Source: Anniella stebbinsi
Taxonomy: Eukaryota > Chordata > Lepidosauria > Squamata > Anniellidae
Length of the DNA stretch: 64,000 bases
NCBI GenBank assembly: GCA_029215795.1
Contig: JARDYH010000007.1
Span: 70,114,763-70,178,762 of the forward strand
Direction: 5' to 3'
The notes under the pieces: model-generated
Told to the model about the DNA's origin: nothing
What the model saw: the letters and a program-made list of their open reading frames with translations, nothing else
Database searches by the model: none
Translations under genes and position numbers: made by a program
Shown here: piece by piece, positions 11,301 to 22,019 of the stretch
How positions within the stretch are numbered: the first letter of the stretch is position 1
How the letters are laid out: every line of letters starts with the position of its first letter

Positions 11301-13080
11301 TTATCCAGAGCTGTGGGCTTAGGTGTCATCAATATGCATGAGGCAAGTATCGGTTCTGATTCAGTACCTGGGTGTAGTCATGGATTGGATGAGAGCCAAT
11401 AACTGTGACTCAGTCCAGACAAGATGGAGGTACTGAGTGTGGGTGGTTTGTCTGCCCGGCTAAGTGATGTTCAACCTGCTCTGGAGGGGGTTGCACTCCC
11501 CTAAAGGATCACATTTGTAGTTTGAGGGTGCTCTTGAGTAGGGTGACCATATGGAAAGGAATACAGGGCTCCTGTATCTTTAACAGTTGCAGAGCAAACT
11601 GAATTTCGGCAGGTGTCATTTTTATGTATGCAGCACTTGGTGAAATTCCCTTCTCTCAACAGTTGAAGGTACAGGAGCCCTGTTCTCTTGTGTATCTGGT
11701 CAAGAGGGCAGGGCTCCTGCACCTTTAACTGTTGTGATGAAGAGGGACTTTCACCAGGTGCTGCATGCATACAAGTGACACTTGCTGAAATTCCCTTTTC
11801 TATACAACTGTTAGAGATACAGGAGCCCGGTCCTCCTTTCCATATGGTCACCCGACTCTTGAGGGCAGCAAGATCATTAAAGTGGACTGACCAACATGCT
11901 GATATTATGCCAGTACTTTTCCATCTGCATGGACTCCCAGTCTATTTCCAGATCCTTTTCAAAGTGTTGGGATTTTTGCTCTGTGCCTTTGTAGCAATGC
12001 TATGGGGTTCTATGGGGCATTCTTCTATCTGCCATGCTGTTTAACATCTACCCCTAAGTACTGGGGGAGGTTATCCGGAGGTGTGTGCTGAAGTGTCACC
12101 AATATGACACATTTTCCAGCTGCACTGGCTGCCAGTCCACCTCCAGGCCGGCTTCAAAGTGCTAGTATTAACATTCAAATCCCCAAATGGCTTAGGGGCA
12201 GATAGCCTGATAGATTATCTCTTTCCATATCAATCACCTTCAGAAATCCTTTTCTGGGAGCCCCTTCCAAGGGAAGCAAGGTCAAGGTCGGTGGCTAGTC
12301 AGAAAAGGGCCTTTTAAGGTGCCATGGCACCTTGGTTGTGGAATGAACTTCCCAGAGAGGCTCCCCTCATGGTGCTCTTTGCAGCTCCTGGTGAAGGCAG
12401 GTTTTCACCAGACATTTTAGTCTTTCAGCTGTTGTTTTTAATCTCTTATTGTCTTCGAAATCTTTCCATTGCTGCTAAGCTTTATTTTGGTTTTGGTTTT
12501 TCTTTTATACTCTTTATTTAATTCATTTATTTGAAGCTTTTATATTTTTATCTTATGTTGCATTTTATGGTTTTTAAGTTGCTAAAATCTGCCAACAAGT
12601 CACAGATAATGTTAGCGGGAGCAGGGGGGCGGACATACTGCTCTTATTTTCAACAGATCTCTCAGAAAGCAAGCATGATTTTCCTATGCATAAAATCATT
12701 CACGTAGGTATGTTCATAGCTAAACAACTTAGAAATAACCTGGCCTATTGGTAAGGATCTAGGCAAGTGCAGTCAGTAACTTTTGGGCTCAAGTGACAGG
12801 AAGCCAGATTCCGGCTGGACATCAGGAAAAACATCCTGACTGTTAGAGCAATACGGCAATGGAACTGATTACCCAGGGAGGCCGTGGGCTCTCCCGCACT
12901 AGAGGCCTTCAAGAGGCAGCCGGACAGCCATCTGTCAGGGATGCTTTAAGGTGGATTCCTGTATTGAGCAGGGGATTGGACTAGATGGCCTTATAGGCCC
13001 CTTCCAGCTCTACTATTCTATGATTCATATACAGCACAACTGACAAGAACAGGGCTAAGCAACATTTTTGGGTCCACAGG

Positions 13081-13116
<36 letters not shown>

Positions 13117-16100
13117 TGCTCATGGGCACCACTCTTGGTAGCCCTGCCTTGGGGGTTGGGACACCTTCTCCTGCTCAAGAGTTCCTCCACCAGCACCCCA
13201 GTCATAGTCTCCTCCTCCCCACCCACCACTTCTGCCACTCCCACCTCATGGGCACATAACGAGGCCATGGAAATCCCCCAGTCTCTTGACTTCCTGCTGC
13301 TGGAAACCACAGTGGTTAGTAGGTGGCAGGTGGAAATTGTGGCAGTGGGGGGGGTGGAAGAAAATTGCAGGAGCAGCAGAAGGAAAACATGGCGGTGGCA
13401 GAGAAGGAAGTCCTGGCGGCAGCAGGATGGAAGGAAATTTTGGCAGTGGGGGGAGGAACTTGTGGCAGGGGGAGGAAATCGTAAGCAAGGGAATCCGGCC
13501 TGCACTCTTAGGGCTCTTGTAGGGCACCAGTCTGCCCGTGGGTGCCGCATTGCTGACCCATGCTCTAGAATGTGTTACTAAACTGATAAAGCACTAGAAT
13601 GAAAATCAAGACAGTTTTAGATGTTGACAAAAGAAGCCACATCAGAAGATCTCTGTGGGATCAGACCGAGGGGCCATCTAGCCCAACGCTCTGTTCACAC
13701 ATTGGCCAACCAGCTGTCGACCTGGGACCCACAAGCAGGACACGGTGCCACAGCACCCTCCCACCCATGTTCCCCAGCAACTGGTGCACATGGACGTACT
13801 GCCTCTGATACTGGAGGTAGCACATAGCCATCAGGACCAGTAGCCGTTGATAGCCTTCTATACCCAACCCCCTTTTAAAGCCATCCAAATGGGTGGCCAT
13901 CACCACATCCTGTGGTAGGGAATACCAAAGCTTTAACTATGCACTGTATGAAGGAATCCTTCCTTCTCTCTTTCCTGAATCTCCCATCAATCAGCTTCAT
14001 GGGATGGCTCCAGGTTCTAGTATTATGGGAGAGGGAGAAAAATTCCTCCCTATCCAAATTCTCCTCAGCATGCATAATGGCCACAGACATTGCCTAAAGA
14101 CAAAATGGAAGGATTTGAAATTATGAACTCTGTAATTTGATATAACTCATAGTTATTTTAGTTACTGCTAGAAGTAGGCATGGCAAGGCTTTTGTCTACA
14201 AACTTCTGTAGACGGTTTGTCTTGGAACTCTTAATCCAATATCAGAACTATGGCAGTTTTTGTTTTTTTTTGGGGGGGGGGGAAGTCATGGGAGAGGAGT
14301 ATATCCAGCACCAATAACTCCTCCAGAAGGAAGCCTGCGGCAATGCCTGCTGGGCTCAAATAGCCCTGAACATTATATTTCTCAGTTCCCAAGCTCCAAC
14401 CACAAAGACTGGAGTGATGCCCTTCCAGATAAGTTTAAGTAAATAGCCAGCAGGCTCTCCGTGGCCCTGAATCCACTGCAACAGATGTGTGCGGAGAGGG
14501 AAAGTCTGATGCTAGCGGACAACAATAAAGGCTGCCTCTACAAGAGAGGTTTAAAGCTCTTTCAAGGCGCTTTAAAAAATTTACCTCTACAAGAACGGAG
14601 CGCAAATCGGGCGTAGAGGCGCGTTATCTCTCCAATTATGCGCATTATCGAATGTGCGTTAAACAGCGAGTTTTATTTTGCTCCAGCGCACGGAGGGGAG
14701 GAGGGGGCGCACGGAGGGGAGGAGGGGGGCCCTTACCTTCCCGGCCCGTCCGCTCCTGTCCGGCGCCAGCGGCTACTACCAGCGGGCTCCGCGGCCTACT
14801 CCAGGGTGGCGCGCCGGGTGATGTCATCACCCGGCGTGCTACTCTAGAGCAGGCCGCGGAGCCCGCTGGTAGTAGCCGCCGGCGCCGGACGGGAGCGGAC
14901 GGGCCGGGAAGGTAAGCAGTGGCGGGGAAGGGGGCTTACCCCCCCCCGGAGCTGTCCGCTTCTATCCGCGGGCGCCTGCGGATGGAAGCGGATGGCCCCA
15001 GGGGGGGGAGGGAGCGCGGGGGAGGGGGCTTACCTGCCGGGGCCGTCCACAGCGGACGGCCCCGGGGGGGGGGAGGGAGTTAGGCCCCCCCTCACCCACC
15101 CGCCGCCATTTTTTCCTCATAGACTTGCATTGCAATGCAAGTCTATGGGGAAAAAAATGGCGGCCAATCCAAAAATTTCCGATTTTTGGATCGGGATCGT
15201 ACTCGATCCGGTCCGGGGGGCCTCCGATTTTGTCCGAACCGATCCGTGACAAAATTGGAGGTCCCGATCCGGGCCCGATCCGATCCGGGGGGTCCGTGCA
15301 CACCCCTACTATAAACTAGCTTTAAGTGCAATGTGTGTTCTAGGAGCTGGGTTAAGGGAATTTGCCGTAGGTGGGTTGGTTACTTTTTGGAAGTGAAAAA
15401 CTTGGAAGCTCCTCAACTCAGAAAGCAGCTGTAAGCCCAGTTGCCCTCTGGAGTTTAGGTGCAGAAGTCTTGACTGGGCCTGAAGCCCCTGTTTGAGTCA
15501 AGCTGCATAGATATTTATTTAATCCCTGGTCCCAATACAGATTAGTCCCAATACCGATCCCTGTGGGACCCCACTATTTGCTTCCCTCCATTGGGAAAAT
15601 TTACCATTTATTCCTGATCTCTGCTTTCTGGTCTTTAACCAGTTACCGACCCATAAGAGGACCTCTCCTCTTATTCCATGACTGCTAGGTTTGCTCAGGA
15701 GTCTTTGCAAAAAGCCTTTTGGAAGTTCAAGTAAACAAAGTCCACCAGATCACCCCTGTCTACATGTTTATTGACACTCTCAAAGAACTCTAAAAAGTTC
15801 ATGAGACAGGACTTACCTTTTTGGAAGCCGTGTTGATTCTTTTTCAGCAGGACTTATCCTTCTATTCACTTACTAATTTTGTCTCTAATCATACTTTCAG
15901 TTTATGCAAAACAGATGTTAAGCTAACCAGCCTGTAATTTCCCATATTCCCCCCTGGATCTCTTTTTAAAAATTGGTGTTACATTGGCCATCTTCCAGTC
16001 CTCTGATACAGAGGCTGATCTTACGGACATTTTGCATATTTTGGTTAGAAGATCAGCAATTTCATATTTGAGTTCTTTGAGAACTCTAGGATGGATGCCA

Positions 16101-18663
16101 TCTGGGCCTGGTGATTTATTTGCTTTCAATTGGTCAATACGGTTGAGAACTTCATCTTTTGTCACCTGTTTGCCTCAGTTCCTCAGACTCCCTTCCAGTT
16201 CAAGCACAGGCATCTGTCCTATATCTTCTGCAATGAATACTGATGTGAGGAATTCATTCAACTTCTCTGCCTGTCCTCCTTTAGGACTTCCTTAACTCCA
16301 TTGTCATCCAATGGACCAATTGCTTCCCTAGCTGGTTTCCTGCTTCTGCTATATTTAAAAAATTCTTTATTACTGGCCTTGATATTGTTGGTGATACACT
16401 CTTCAAAATGTATTTTGCATCTCTTATTGTCTGCTTGCTTTTGTGCTCCCTTGTATTTTCCTCACTTGGGCAAGATTTTTATTTTTGGAAGGAAAGCCCT
16501 CTTTTCTATAATAGCTTCCTTGACACTGCTAGTTAACCATGCTGGTGACCTTTTGAGTAATCTCCATGCACTTTGAAGGGATTTAACCCTCTTGACTCCC
16601 CCTTTCAACTCTCTTTTCACCCGTTCCCACATTTTAGAGAAGTTTCCTCTTTTGAAATCAAATGTGACTGTGTTGGACTTCCTGGGCAGTTTTCCCACTT
16701 AAACGTATATTTAATCTGATAGCACTGTGGTCACTGTTATATGAATTCCCATCGTGTGAGTTCCCTTCCTGGTGCTGCTTTGAATATTCGCGGAAAAAGG
16801 AACTCCAATGGTTCTGCACTCTGACAGAAAGCCAGGTTTAGCTGTGTTTATCAAGATACTGGGTTTTGATGGAATGTATTTATTTATATTCTATTTAATT
16901 CATTTATTTAGCCACTCCAAATGCCTTTTGAGGATTTCATCTTTATATAATGAAATCCATTTATTTATTGTTATTATTATTATTATTATTATTATTAACT
17001 TCACTATTGTCATCATGGTCTATAATCTCTGTTGACTGCACCCATTTTGGAAGCGTGAGACACCTGTATGAACAAATTATTGTCTACTGATGCAGTGCCT
17101 GAAAGCCCTATTGGAAAATTAATCACTACTGTTGATAACTGAGTTGTTATTGCCTAGTTAGGCCTTTTACTTGAAGTGAATCTTTCTCCTTCTCCATACC
17201 TCAGCCTCCATCCTCAGTTCTTGCCTCCAGCTGACTCGAGCCCAGAGTGGGAGCCCAAAAGAAATCCCTGTCACACTGAAACCACTCGTTCCAATAAAAG
17301 GACAGGATCTGACCCTGATTCCAGGAGGAGACATGCAAAATATTGTTAGCTGCAGCTGGTACCGAGGGAAGACGACTGCACTACAAAAGCGGATCTTTAT
17401 CTATTACCTTCCTCCAAATACTCTAGGGCAGATAAATGGATTTGCTCACACTGGGCGGGAGACAGGACGCCCGGACTGCTCCCTTCACATCAGGGATTTA
17501 ACATCAGCTGACTCTGGAACCTATACAGTGACAAAAGACGGAGGTGTGACAGCAATAGGACATGCAAACATAAATGTCTCAGGTATGATTCACCCATTCT
17601 TCAGCCACTCTTATCCCAATATCCCTCCTAGAACAAAGATTGAAAAATGATGAATACAAAAGGATAATTGCATCTAGGACCCCCTCTACAAGAATTCGGT
17701 TTGATTCCTGGTTCTCCAATTATGCGCATCTTCTCGCAATCACTGTTACAATAATGACTGTACACAGGAGGCAGTTAAGCGCATAACTGGTGGCCCGACT
17801 GGTTGTTTGAAACACGCTTTAAAGTGGATGAAATGCGGAGAATCGCTTGTTTACATGGTCAAAATGCGCTTTAACGGCTGCGGAAAACTCGCTATTTAAC
17901 GCGCATTCAATAATGCACATAATCGGAGAGGAAACGCACCTCTACCCCCAATTTGCGCTCCGCTCTTGTAGAGGTAAAAAATTTAATGAGACTTGAAAGG
18001 GCTTTAAACCTTTCGTATAGAGGCACCCTAGGTGTGTGTATTGGTTTGCCAAGTCAGTTCATGAAAAACACATGAATTTCTTTGTTATCCTGGAGCTGAG
18101 ACTCAATTGGCAAAACTGACTATTTTCCTAGGTTTTCAATGCATGTTCAGGTGCAAGGAAAACAACCAGAAAAGGGCTATTGCTTTTGTGTCTGGCTTGT
18201 GGTTTTCCTGTGGGCAGTTGGTTGGCTGCCATGAGAACAGAATGCTGGACTAGATGGACCCTTGGTCTGATCCAGCACTCCTCATCATCTTATTTACGTC
18301 TAGATCAGGCCTGGTGCATTCACCTGGACCACTCTGTGGCTTCATCGGTGATCAGCTGTTTGGGTTTACTGGCAGACATGGTTCAAACCATGACTTTTAT
18401 ATCTGTGTTGTCATTTTTTTAACAAAGAAAAAACAATACTCGCCTTCAGCCAGAAGGGTGGCAAACTAGATTAATGGCAGTCTTTATAGGCAGCATCATG
18501 AAGTTGCTAAAAAATATGTTTTCCTATTTCAGAATCTATTCCAGATCCTATTCCAGGTCCTACTTCACCAGGAACAACAAACACTTCTTTGATCCTCACT
18601 GCATCCTTGGCTATGATATTGCTGTTACCTGGAATGCTGCTATGCCTGGCTTTTTCTCTCTGA
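8217..18663 (+). CDS. Copy 2: CEACAM-like, GPI-anchor type
   Basis: Three exons (8217-8304, 17205-17582, 18533-18663) join in phase 1 into an open frame of 198 residues. Exon 1 gives MGARREAQRRRPACG…WQAALLA. Exon 2 completes the signal (ASILSSC…TRAQ, mature start probably Q) and one IgV-like domain with SCSWYRG, TGRET and DSGTYTV. The last exon gives a Pro/Thr stalk (PIPGPTSPGTTNTS), about 24 hydrophobic residues and TGA with no cytoplasmic residue. That is the layout of a GPI-attachment signal, as in mammalian CEA, so a GPI-linked surface adhesion or decoy protein is inferred. A tail-less membrane protein is the alternative. A poly(A) signal follows at 19135. Intron 1 is about 8.9 kb and full of repeats. 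Confidence 0.78.
8605..8919. mobile_element. hAT-type foldback MITE, family B
   Basis: Starts TAGGGTGACC and ends GGTCACCCTA, with long inverted arms and an 8-bp target duplication AGGCTGTA (8597-8604 and 8920-8927), diagnostic of hAT. Other copies: 11539-11855, 20855-21170, 41104-41959, 63165-63482. Confidence 0.85.
9421..9562. repeat. Foldback repeat with perfect palindrome
   Basis: At 9471-9514 two 20-base-scale arms of cccagcatgccccagccag face each other across a short loop. Outer arms (ttacaatcctacgcac and its approximate complement gcataggattgtgcc) extend the foldback. Confidence 0.7.
9857..9885. repeat. (AT)n microsatellite
   Basis: About 14 AT units. Confidence 0.9.
10000..11110 (+). 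repeat. Intron-1 block duplicated between copies 2 and 4
   Basis: Shares ordered similarity with 30860-31560 in intron 1 of copy 4, for example agctaacagctcctgaaact and aatatcaattacctggtcag. It contains a divergent tRNA-SINE near 10870-11000. This shows that intron 1 of copies 2 and 4 descends from one ancestor. Confidence 0.65.
11539..11855. mobile_element. hAT-type foldback MITE, family B
   Basis: Flanked by a perfect 8-bp duplication CTCTTGAG (11531-11538 and 11856-11863). Same termini and arms as the copy at 8605. Confidence 0.87.
11900..12610 (+). mobile_element. L2-type LINE 3' fragments
   Basis: Translations resembling the C-terminal end of L2-type reverse transcriptases are visible (QLHWLPVHLQ…FKVL near 12120, and LWNELP near 12335), followed by a T-rich 3' tail. 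Frames are broken. Confidence 0.6.
12770..13026 (+). mobile_element. CR1 LINE 3' end
   Basis: Contains the typical CR1 3' sequence (ctggacatcaggaaaaacat; ggattggactagatggcctt) and ends with the CR1 tail attctatgattc. Confidence 0.85.
13081..13116. repeat. (AT)n microsatellite
   Basis: About 17 AT units. Reading frames crossing it (IYIYIY) are artefacts. Confidence 0.9.
13117..13630. other. Intron 1 of copy 2, nothing recognised
   Basis: A purine-rich stretch (gtggcaggtggaaattgtgg and similar) forms several overlapping frames on both strands with low complexity. I see no gene. Confidence 0.4.
13636..14110 (-). mobile_element. CR1-type LINE 3' fragment
   Basis: Antisense copy of the LINE 3' region: ggatcagaccgaggggccat…, ccagcaactggtgcac…, ccatcaatcagcttcatggg. 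Confidence 0.82.
14530..14690. mobile_element. Harbinger-like MITE family A, left half
   Basis: Begins GGCTGCCTCTACAAG after aataaa. The internal half matches 21665-21820 closely, then gives way to a GC-rich hairpin at about 14690, so it is truncated or a chimaera. Confidence 0.7.
14732..14916. repeat. GC-rich long hairpin
   Basis: Two arms of about 92 bases (14732-14823 and 14825-14916) are inverted copies with roughly nine differences by eye. They meet at TGATGTCATCA. The sequence is very CpG-rich and sits between a family A half element and a family C element. Confidence 0.8.
14930..15307. mobile_element. hAT-type MITE family C, right part
   Basis: Shares with 47783-48284 the signature blocks atggcggccaatccaaaaat-type and tgcattgcaatgcaag inverted segments, and ends gtgcacacccct. 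The left terminus is not present. Confidence 0.6.
15510..16720 (-). mobile_element. CR1/L2-type LINE ORF2 fragment
   Basis: Antisense pieces of reverse transcriptase are readable: NKSPGPDGIHPRVLKEL and EDWKMANVTPIFKK (about 15960-16130), HGIRGEVLLWVGNWLKTRKQ and SGVPQGSVLG (about 15540-15690), and SPAWLTSSVKEAI (about 16500-16560). Frameshifts separate them, so it is inactive. It lies in intron 1 of copy 2. Confidence 0.85.
16970..16996. repeat. (ATT)n microsatellite
   Basis: Nine or so ATT units in intron 1 of copy 2, at a position that matches the related introns of copies 5 and 7. Confidence 0.85.
17205..17582 (+). CDS. Copy 2 exon 2: end of signal and IgV-like N domain
   Basis: 378 nt, acceptor catacctcag, donor TCAG|gtatga, phase 1 to 1, fully open. 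Motifs in order: LTRAQ (signal end), LTLIPGG (B strand without Cys), VSCSWYRG (C strand), IFIYYLPP, HTGRET, PDCSLHI (E strand), SADSGTYTV (F strand without Cys), NINVS. Confidence 0.88.
17677..18027. mobile_element. Harbinger-like MITE, family A
   Basis: Inverted relative to the other copies, flanked by CTA at 17674-17676 and 18028-18030. It is inserted in the intron between IgV and membrane exons of copy 2 and absent at the matching place in copy 3. Confidence 0.82.
18170..18300 (+). mobile_element. CR1-type LINE tail
   Basis: Contains ggctgccatgagaacagaat and ctggactagatggacccttg. The same insertion is present in copy 3 near 26500-26590, so it predates the duplication of copies 2 and 3. 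Confidence 0.75.
18533..18663 (+). CDS. Copy 2 last exon: GPI-type C-terminus
   Basis: 131 nt after the acceptor cctatttcag, in phase 1. It encodes ESIPDPIPGPTSPGTTNTS, then LILTASLAMILLLPG and MLLCLAFSL, then TGA. The bases after the stop (gtaagacattgg) align with the donor side of copy 1 (gtaacacattgc), but the donor GT is CT here. Confidence 0.8.
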
Positions 18664-19134
18664 GTAAGACATTGGAAGCTAATAGCCCCTGACTCTTGGG
18701 TTCTGCAATCAACTGCAGGGCACAAATGGTGACTGACTACTAGATAGAACAGGAAAAGGATGGGGAACCAGGACTCATGGTTTCTCATCCGGATGAAGGA
18801 AGGAGATTGTGTCTTAAGACTTCCACTTACCTGTTGAATTGGCTTTTGCTTCCATTTGCTTTTATTACCTAGAACAGGCCCTGAAGTTACCTCCTGCTTT
18901 GTTAATATAAAGACTGCCTCATTTCTTTCTGTGATCCATAGGCATAATGAGCCCATGTGCCCCACCAACACCTGCCTTTTAAGCATCTTGCTCGCAGAAG
19001 AGATCTGGGGATCTCAAAAGTTTGCACATTTATTTAATGTGGTATTTTGGCTGCCCTAAGGAAAGTATTACTGAAACATAGATTTTGGACGATTTCAAAC
19101 TGTAAAACTGATGCTACCTGATTTGTGCTATGGA

Positions 19135-19140
19135 AATAAA
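19135..19140 (+). terminator. Poly(A) signal of copy 2
   Basis: AATAAA followed by a GT-rich stretch (tggtgtgctttgaatgtt). The 3'UTR is then about 0.5 kb. An identical arrangement follows copy 3. Confidence 0.7.
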
Positions 19141-19213
19141 ACACCCGTTTAAAACAGAAGCATGGTGTGCTTTGAATGTTAATGCTAGAGCCCCAGTCTT
19201 CTTCCTCACTTAG

Positions 19214-19250
19214 GGACCCATCATCAGGACAGGACTTCTAGCCAGACGTT
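19214..19250 (+). pseudogene. Relic of the cytoplasmic exon behind copy 2
   Basis: The preceding polypyrimidine tract and AG (tcttcctcacttag) and the bases after it (cagga…ggacttcta-ccaga) align with the cytoplasmic exon of copy 1 at 665. An in-frame TAG is created in the middle. It lies beyond the poly(A) signal, so it is not expected in the mRNA. Confidence 0.65.
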
Positions 19251-19299
19251 GAGTTTCTATTCAGTGTTGATGCCATACAGGGTTTTGAGGAATCCCTGG

Positions 19300-19660
19300 T
19301 CTCTGGCCTGTATTCCGTCTCAACCAGGCAGCGCCGCCCTCTTTCTCCAGCCAGGCGCCGCCACTATCCCGCCGGGAGGTGGGGGAAGCCAGTGGCCTGC
19401 TTGGAGGAAGCCCGGCCCACGAGGAGGGAGGAGCGGGCCGAGGAAGGTGGCAGGGTCCGTCAGTCCCAGCCCGACACAGCGAAGGCTTCTTCGGGTGAGG
19501 AAGTACACCTCGGACCCTGGCATTCAGCTGAAGGGACCAGGTGAGCCGGCTGCGCCACAATGGGGACAGGGCAGCCGGCCGGCATGGAGGGGCTCTTGGC
19601 AGGCAGCACTCCTCGCAGGTGAGGGGATCGGGGCCGCGACGTGGGTGGGAGTCGGCAGCT
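19300..19660 (+). promoter_or_regulatory. CpG-island module between copies 2 and 3
   Basis: Paralogue of the CpG-rich exon 1 modules of copies 2 and 4, including the 5'UTR segment agtcccagcccgacacagcg and the intron start gtgaggggatcggggccgcg. Confidence 0.5.
19560..19618 (+). pseudogene. Frameshifted CpG-type exon 1
   Basis: Matches the 88-nt exon 1 of copies 2 and 4 but is 59 nt long. The 29-nt deletion puts the ATG out of frame with AWRGSWQAALLA. The donor GCAG|gtgagg survives. If spliced to copy 3's IgV exon it could not supply the signal peptide. Confidence 0.65.
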
Positions 19661-20413
19661 GGTGTATTTCTGTACAGCTTGGCTGATCGCCCTGAAATGC
19701 CTGTGTGGAGTGGCGGGCTAGGCATAAACAGGAGGCCACCTCGGGGAAACTTTGCCTTTTGGGGTGGGTTGCCATATTCTGAATCCACAAAACCGGGAAA
19801 ACAAAATTTTAAGGGGGGGGGCTAGAATGTTTTTTTATTATTTTGGGGGGGGGGGATGATTTAATTTTTTTTAAATTTCATTTCTAGTGCGATAGGCAGC
19901 ATCCAATTAACAGCATCCTGATGTGCAGCTGTTAATAGGCGAGCAGGTGTAGGACCTATTGGCTAGTGGTGGGCAGACTAATATTAATTTTAATACAGTA
20001 ATATGAATAAATTGTTTAATATTAAGCCATTGCTACTACTACTGCAGAAGTATAGGGAGAGGAATGCAAAAGGGACGAAGTAAAAGTATGCAGCAGATGG
20101 TCTTTGCAGAAGGGATGGAAGGGAGGATGTAGGAGTAGCTGGGAAAACTGACCCAAGGTGCCTTGCTGCCTGAGACAAGCAGCACCCAAGGCAAACGCTT
20201 TCAATAGGCTTGCCTACAACCCTGGAGAGGTGCTGCCAGTCAGTGTCACCAGTAATGGGCTAGATGGACCAAGCGCCTGACTCAGTATGTGTTCGCTTCC
20301 TATGTTATGCATTCTTACCAGGGAGCATATCCCATTGAACACAATGGGATTTACTTCTGCGTAGACCTATCTACAATTGCTCTGCATATCCGTTTCACCT
20401 AACCACCATCTCG

Positions 20414-20417
<4 letters not shown>

Positions 20418-20472
<55 letters not shown>

Positions 20473-20475
20473 ACC
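20418..20475. repeat. (CT)n(CA)n compound microsatellite
   Basis: About 15 CT units followed directly by about 13 CA units. Long frames on the minus strand across 20367-20853 arise from this and the adjacent purine-rich stretch. Confidence 0.9.
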
Positions 20476-20854
20476 CCTATGTCTGCTTTGGAGCGGGGTG
20501 GGGGTTGGTTGAGTTGGGCAATGAAGAAAAATGAAAGGAAAGAAGGAGGAGAAGCAAGAGGGATAAAGAGGAGGAGGAAGAAACCAAAAGGACAGGAAAA
20601 TGTAGGAGAAAAAGAGCGAGCAGGGAAACAAAGAAGTAAATAATCCGAGAGCAACCGGAAAGGAAGGGGGGTGAGGAAAGCCCCTGCTGAAAAAGCAGAC
20701 AGAGAGAAACAAAAAAAGTGAAAAGGAAGGCAGGCAAAACAAAGGTTGTCTACTGCACCAACATGTATCAGCCAGGTCGCCTTCTCTGCCAATTACCTTG
20801 GCCTCAGTCAGGCTCAGGGGAGTGTAAACTGAGCCTGTTGTCCCTCTCAGCAAC

Positions 20855-21170
20855 TAGGGTGACCAGACAAAATCCAGGTCAGGGCTCATGTAGCTTTAAC
20901 AGTTGTAGAGAAAAGGGAATTTCAGCCAGTGTCGTTTGTGTGCAATTAGTTCCTGGTGAAATTCCCTCTTCATCACAACAGTTAAAGTTGCAGGGGCCCT
21001 GCCTTCTTTTGTATATGGTCACTCTAGTCTAGTGCCTGCACCTTTAACTGTTGTGAGGAAGAGGGAATTTCACCAGGAACTAATTGCATACAAATGACAC
21101 TGGCTGAAATTCCCTTTTCTCTACAACTGTTAAAGTTACATGAGCCCTGACCTGGATTTTATCTGGTCAG
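20855..21170. mobile_element. hAT-type foldback MITE, family B
   Basis: Flanked by CTCAGCAA and CTCAGCAC (8 bp, one difference). It has inverted arms with aactttaacagttgtagaga-type sequence at both ends. Confidence 0.82.
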
Positions 21171-21664
21171 CCTACTCAGCACACACGTTCTGCCAAGGCG
21201 GGCTCTTCCCCGCGCTCTTCCCCCATCTCCGCTTTCCCTTGTTCCTTCTCTTACACCGGGCCACCCCCGGTTTCGCCCTGGTTGCGTTTACTGGCGGCGG
21301 CGGCGGCTGCTGCTGCCCAGCCACAGTCGCTTTTTGCCGTGCTTTTCAAGTCTCGCGGGAATCCGGGATTCCTGCACAGCCGGGCGGGACTCATTGAACT
21401 CAATGGGAAATCGGGACATTCCCGGTTTTCCGGGATGTATGGCAACGCCCGTAGCCAGCCTAAAACTTCTGTGGGAAGGGGGCTGCTCCAAAAATGTAGG
21501 GAGGGCAGTTCATCTGCTTTGCAGGCCTTTTAAAGATAGAAATGCAAACTGATTTGTAATTATTCTTTTGGGGGGGGCACCCCTGGCTACCGCCCGTTCG
21601 CCTCCCTTTGGTCCGCGTTGGAGTTTATTTCTCCCATCATCTCTGTTAACATACTGCAGAGAAA

Positions 21665-22019
21665 GGCTGCCTCTACAAGAGAGGTTTAAAGCTCTTTCAA
21701 GGCGCTTAAAAAAATTTACCTCTACAAGAACGGAGCGCAAATCGGGCGTAGAGGCGCGTTATCTCTCCGATTATGTGCATTATCGAATGCGCGTTAAATC
21801 GCGAGTTTTATTTTGCTCCGGCCGTTAAAGCGCATTTTGACTATGTGAACAAGCGCTTATGTGCATTAACTACTTGTAAAGCGCATTTTGGTCATCCGTT
21901 AATGCGCTTCGCCGCCTCTCGACGCCTCTCGTGCAGAGGGATTAGGTGTAAATGCGCTTCTGCGATTATGCGCATAATCGTCTAACCGGGCGCAAAAGCG
22001 AATCCTTGTAGAGGGGACC
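21665..22019. mobile_element. Harbinger-like MITE, family A
   Basis: Flanked by AAA (21662-21664 and 22020-22022). The paralogous spacer behind exon 1 of copy 4 near 28400 shows the empty site (gcagagaaagaggctc), which fixes both ends of the element. Confidence 0.88.

Noticed and set aside
20367..20853. Overlapping long frames on both strands
   Set aside because: They are produced by the CT/CA microsatellite and purine-rich low-complexity sequence.
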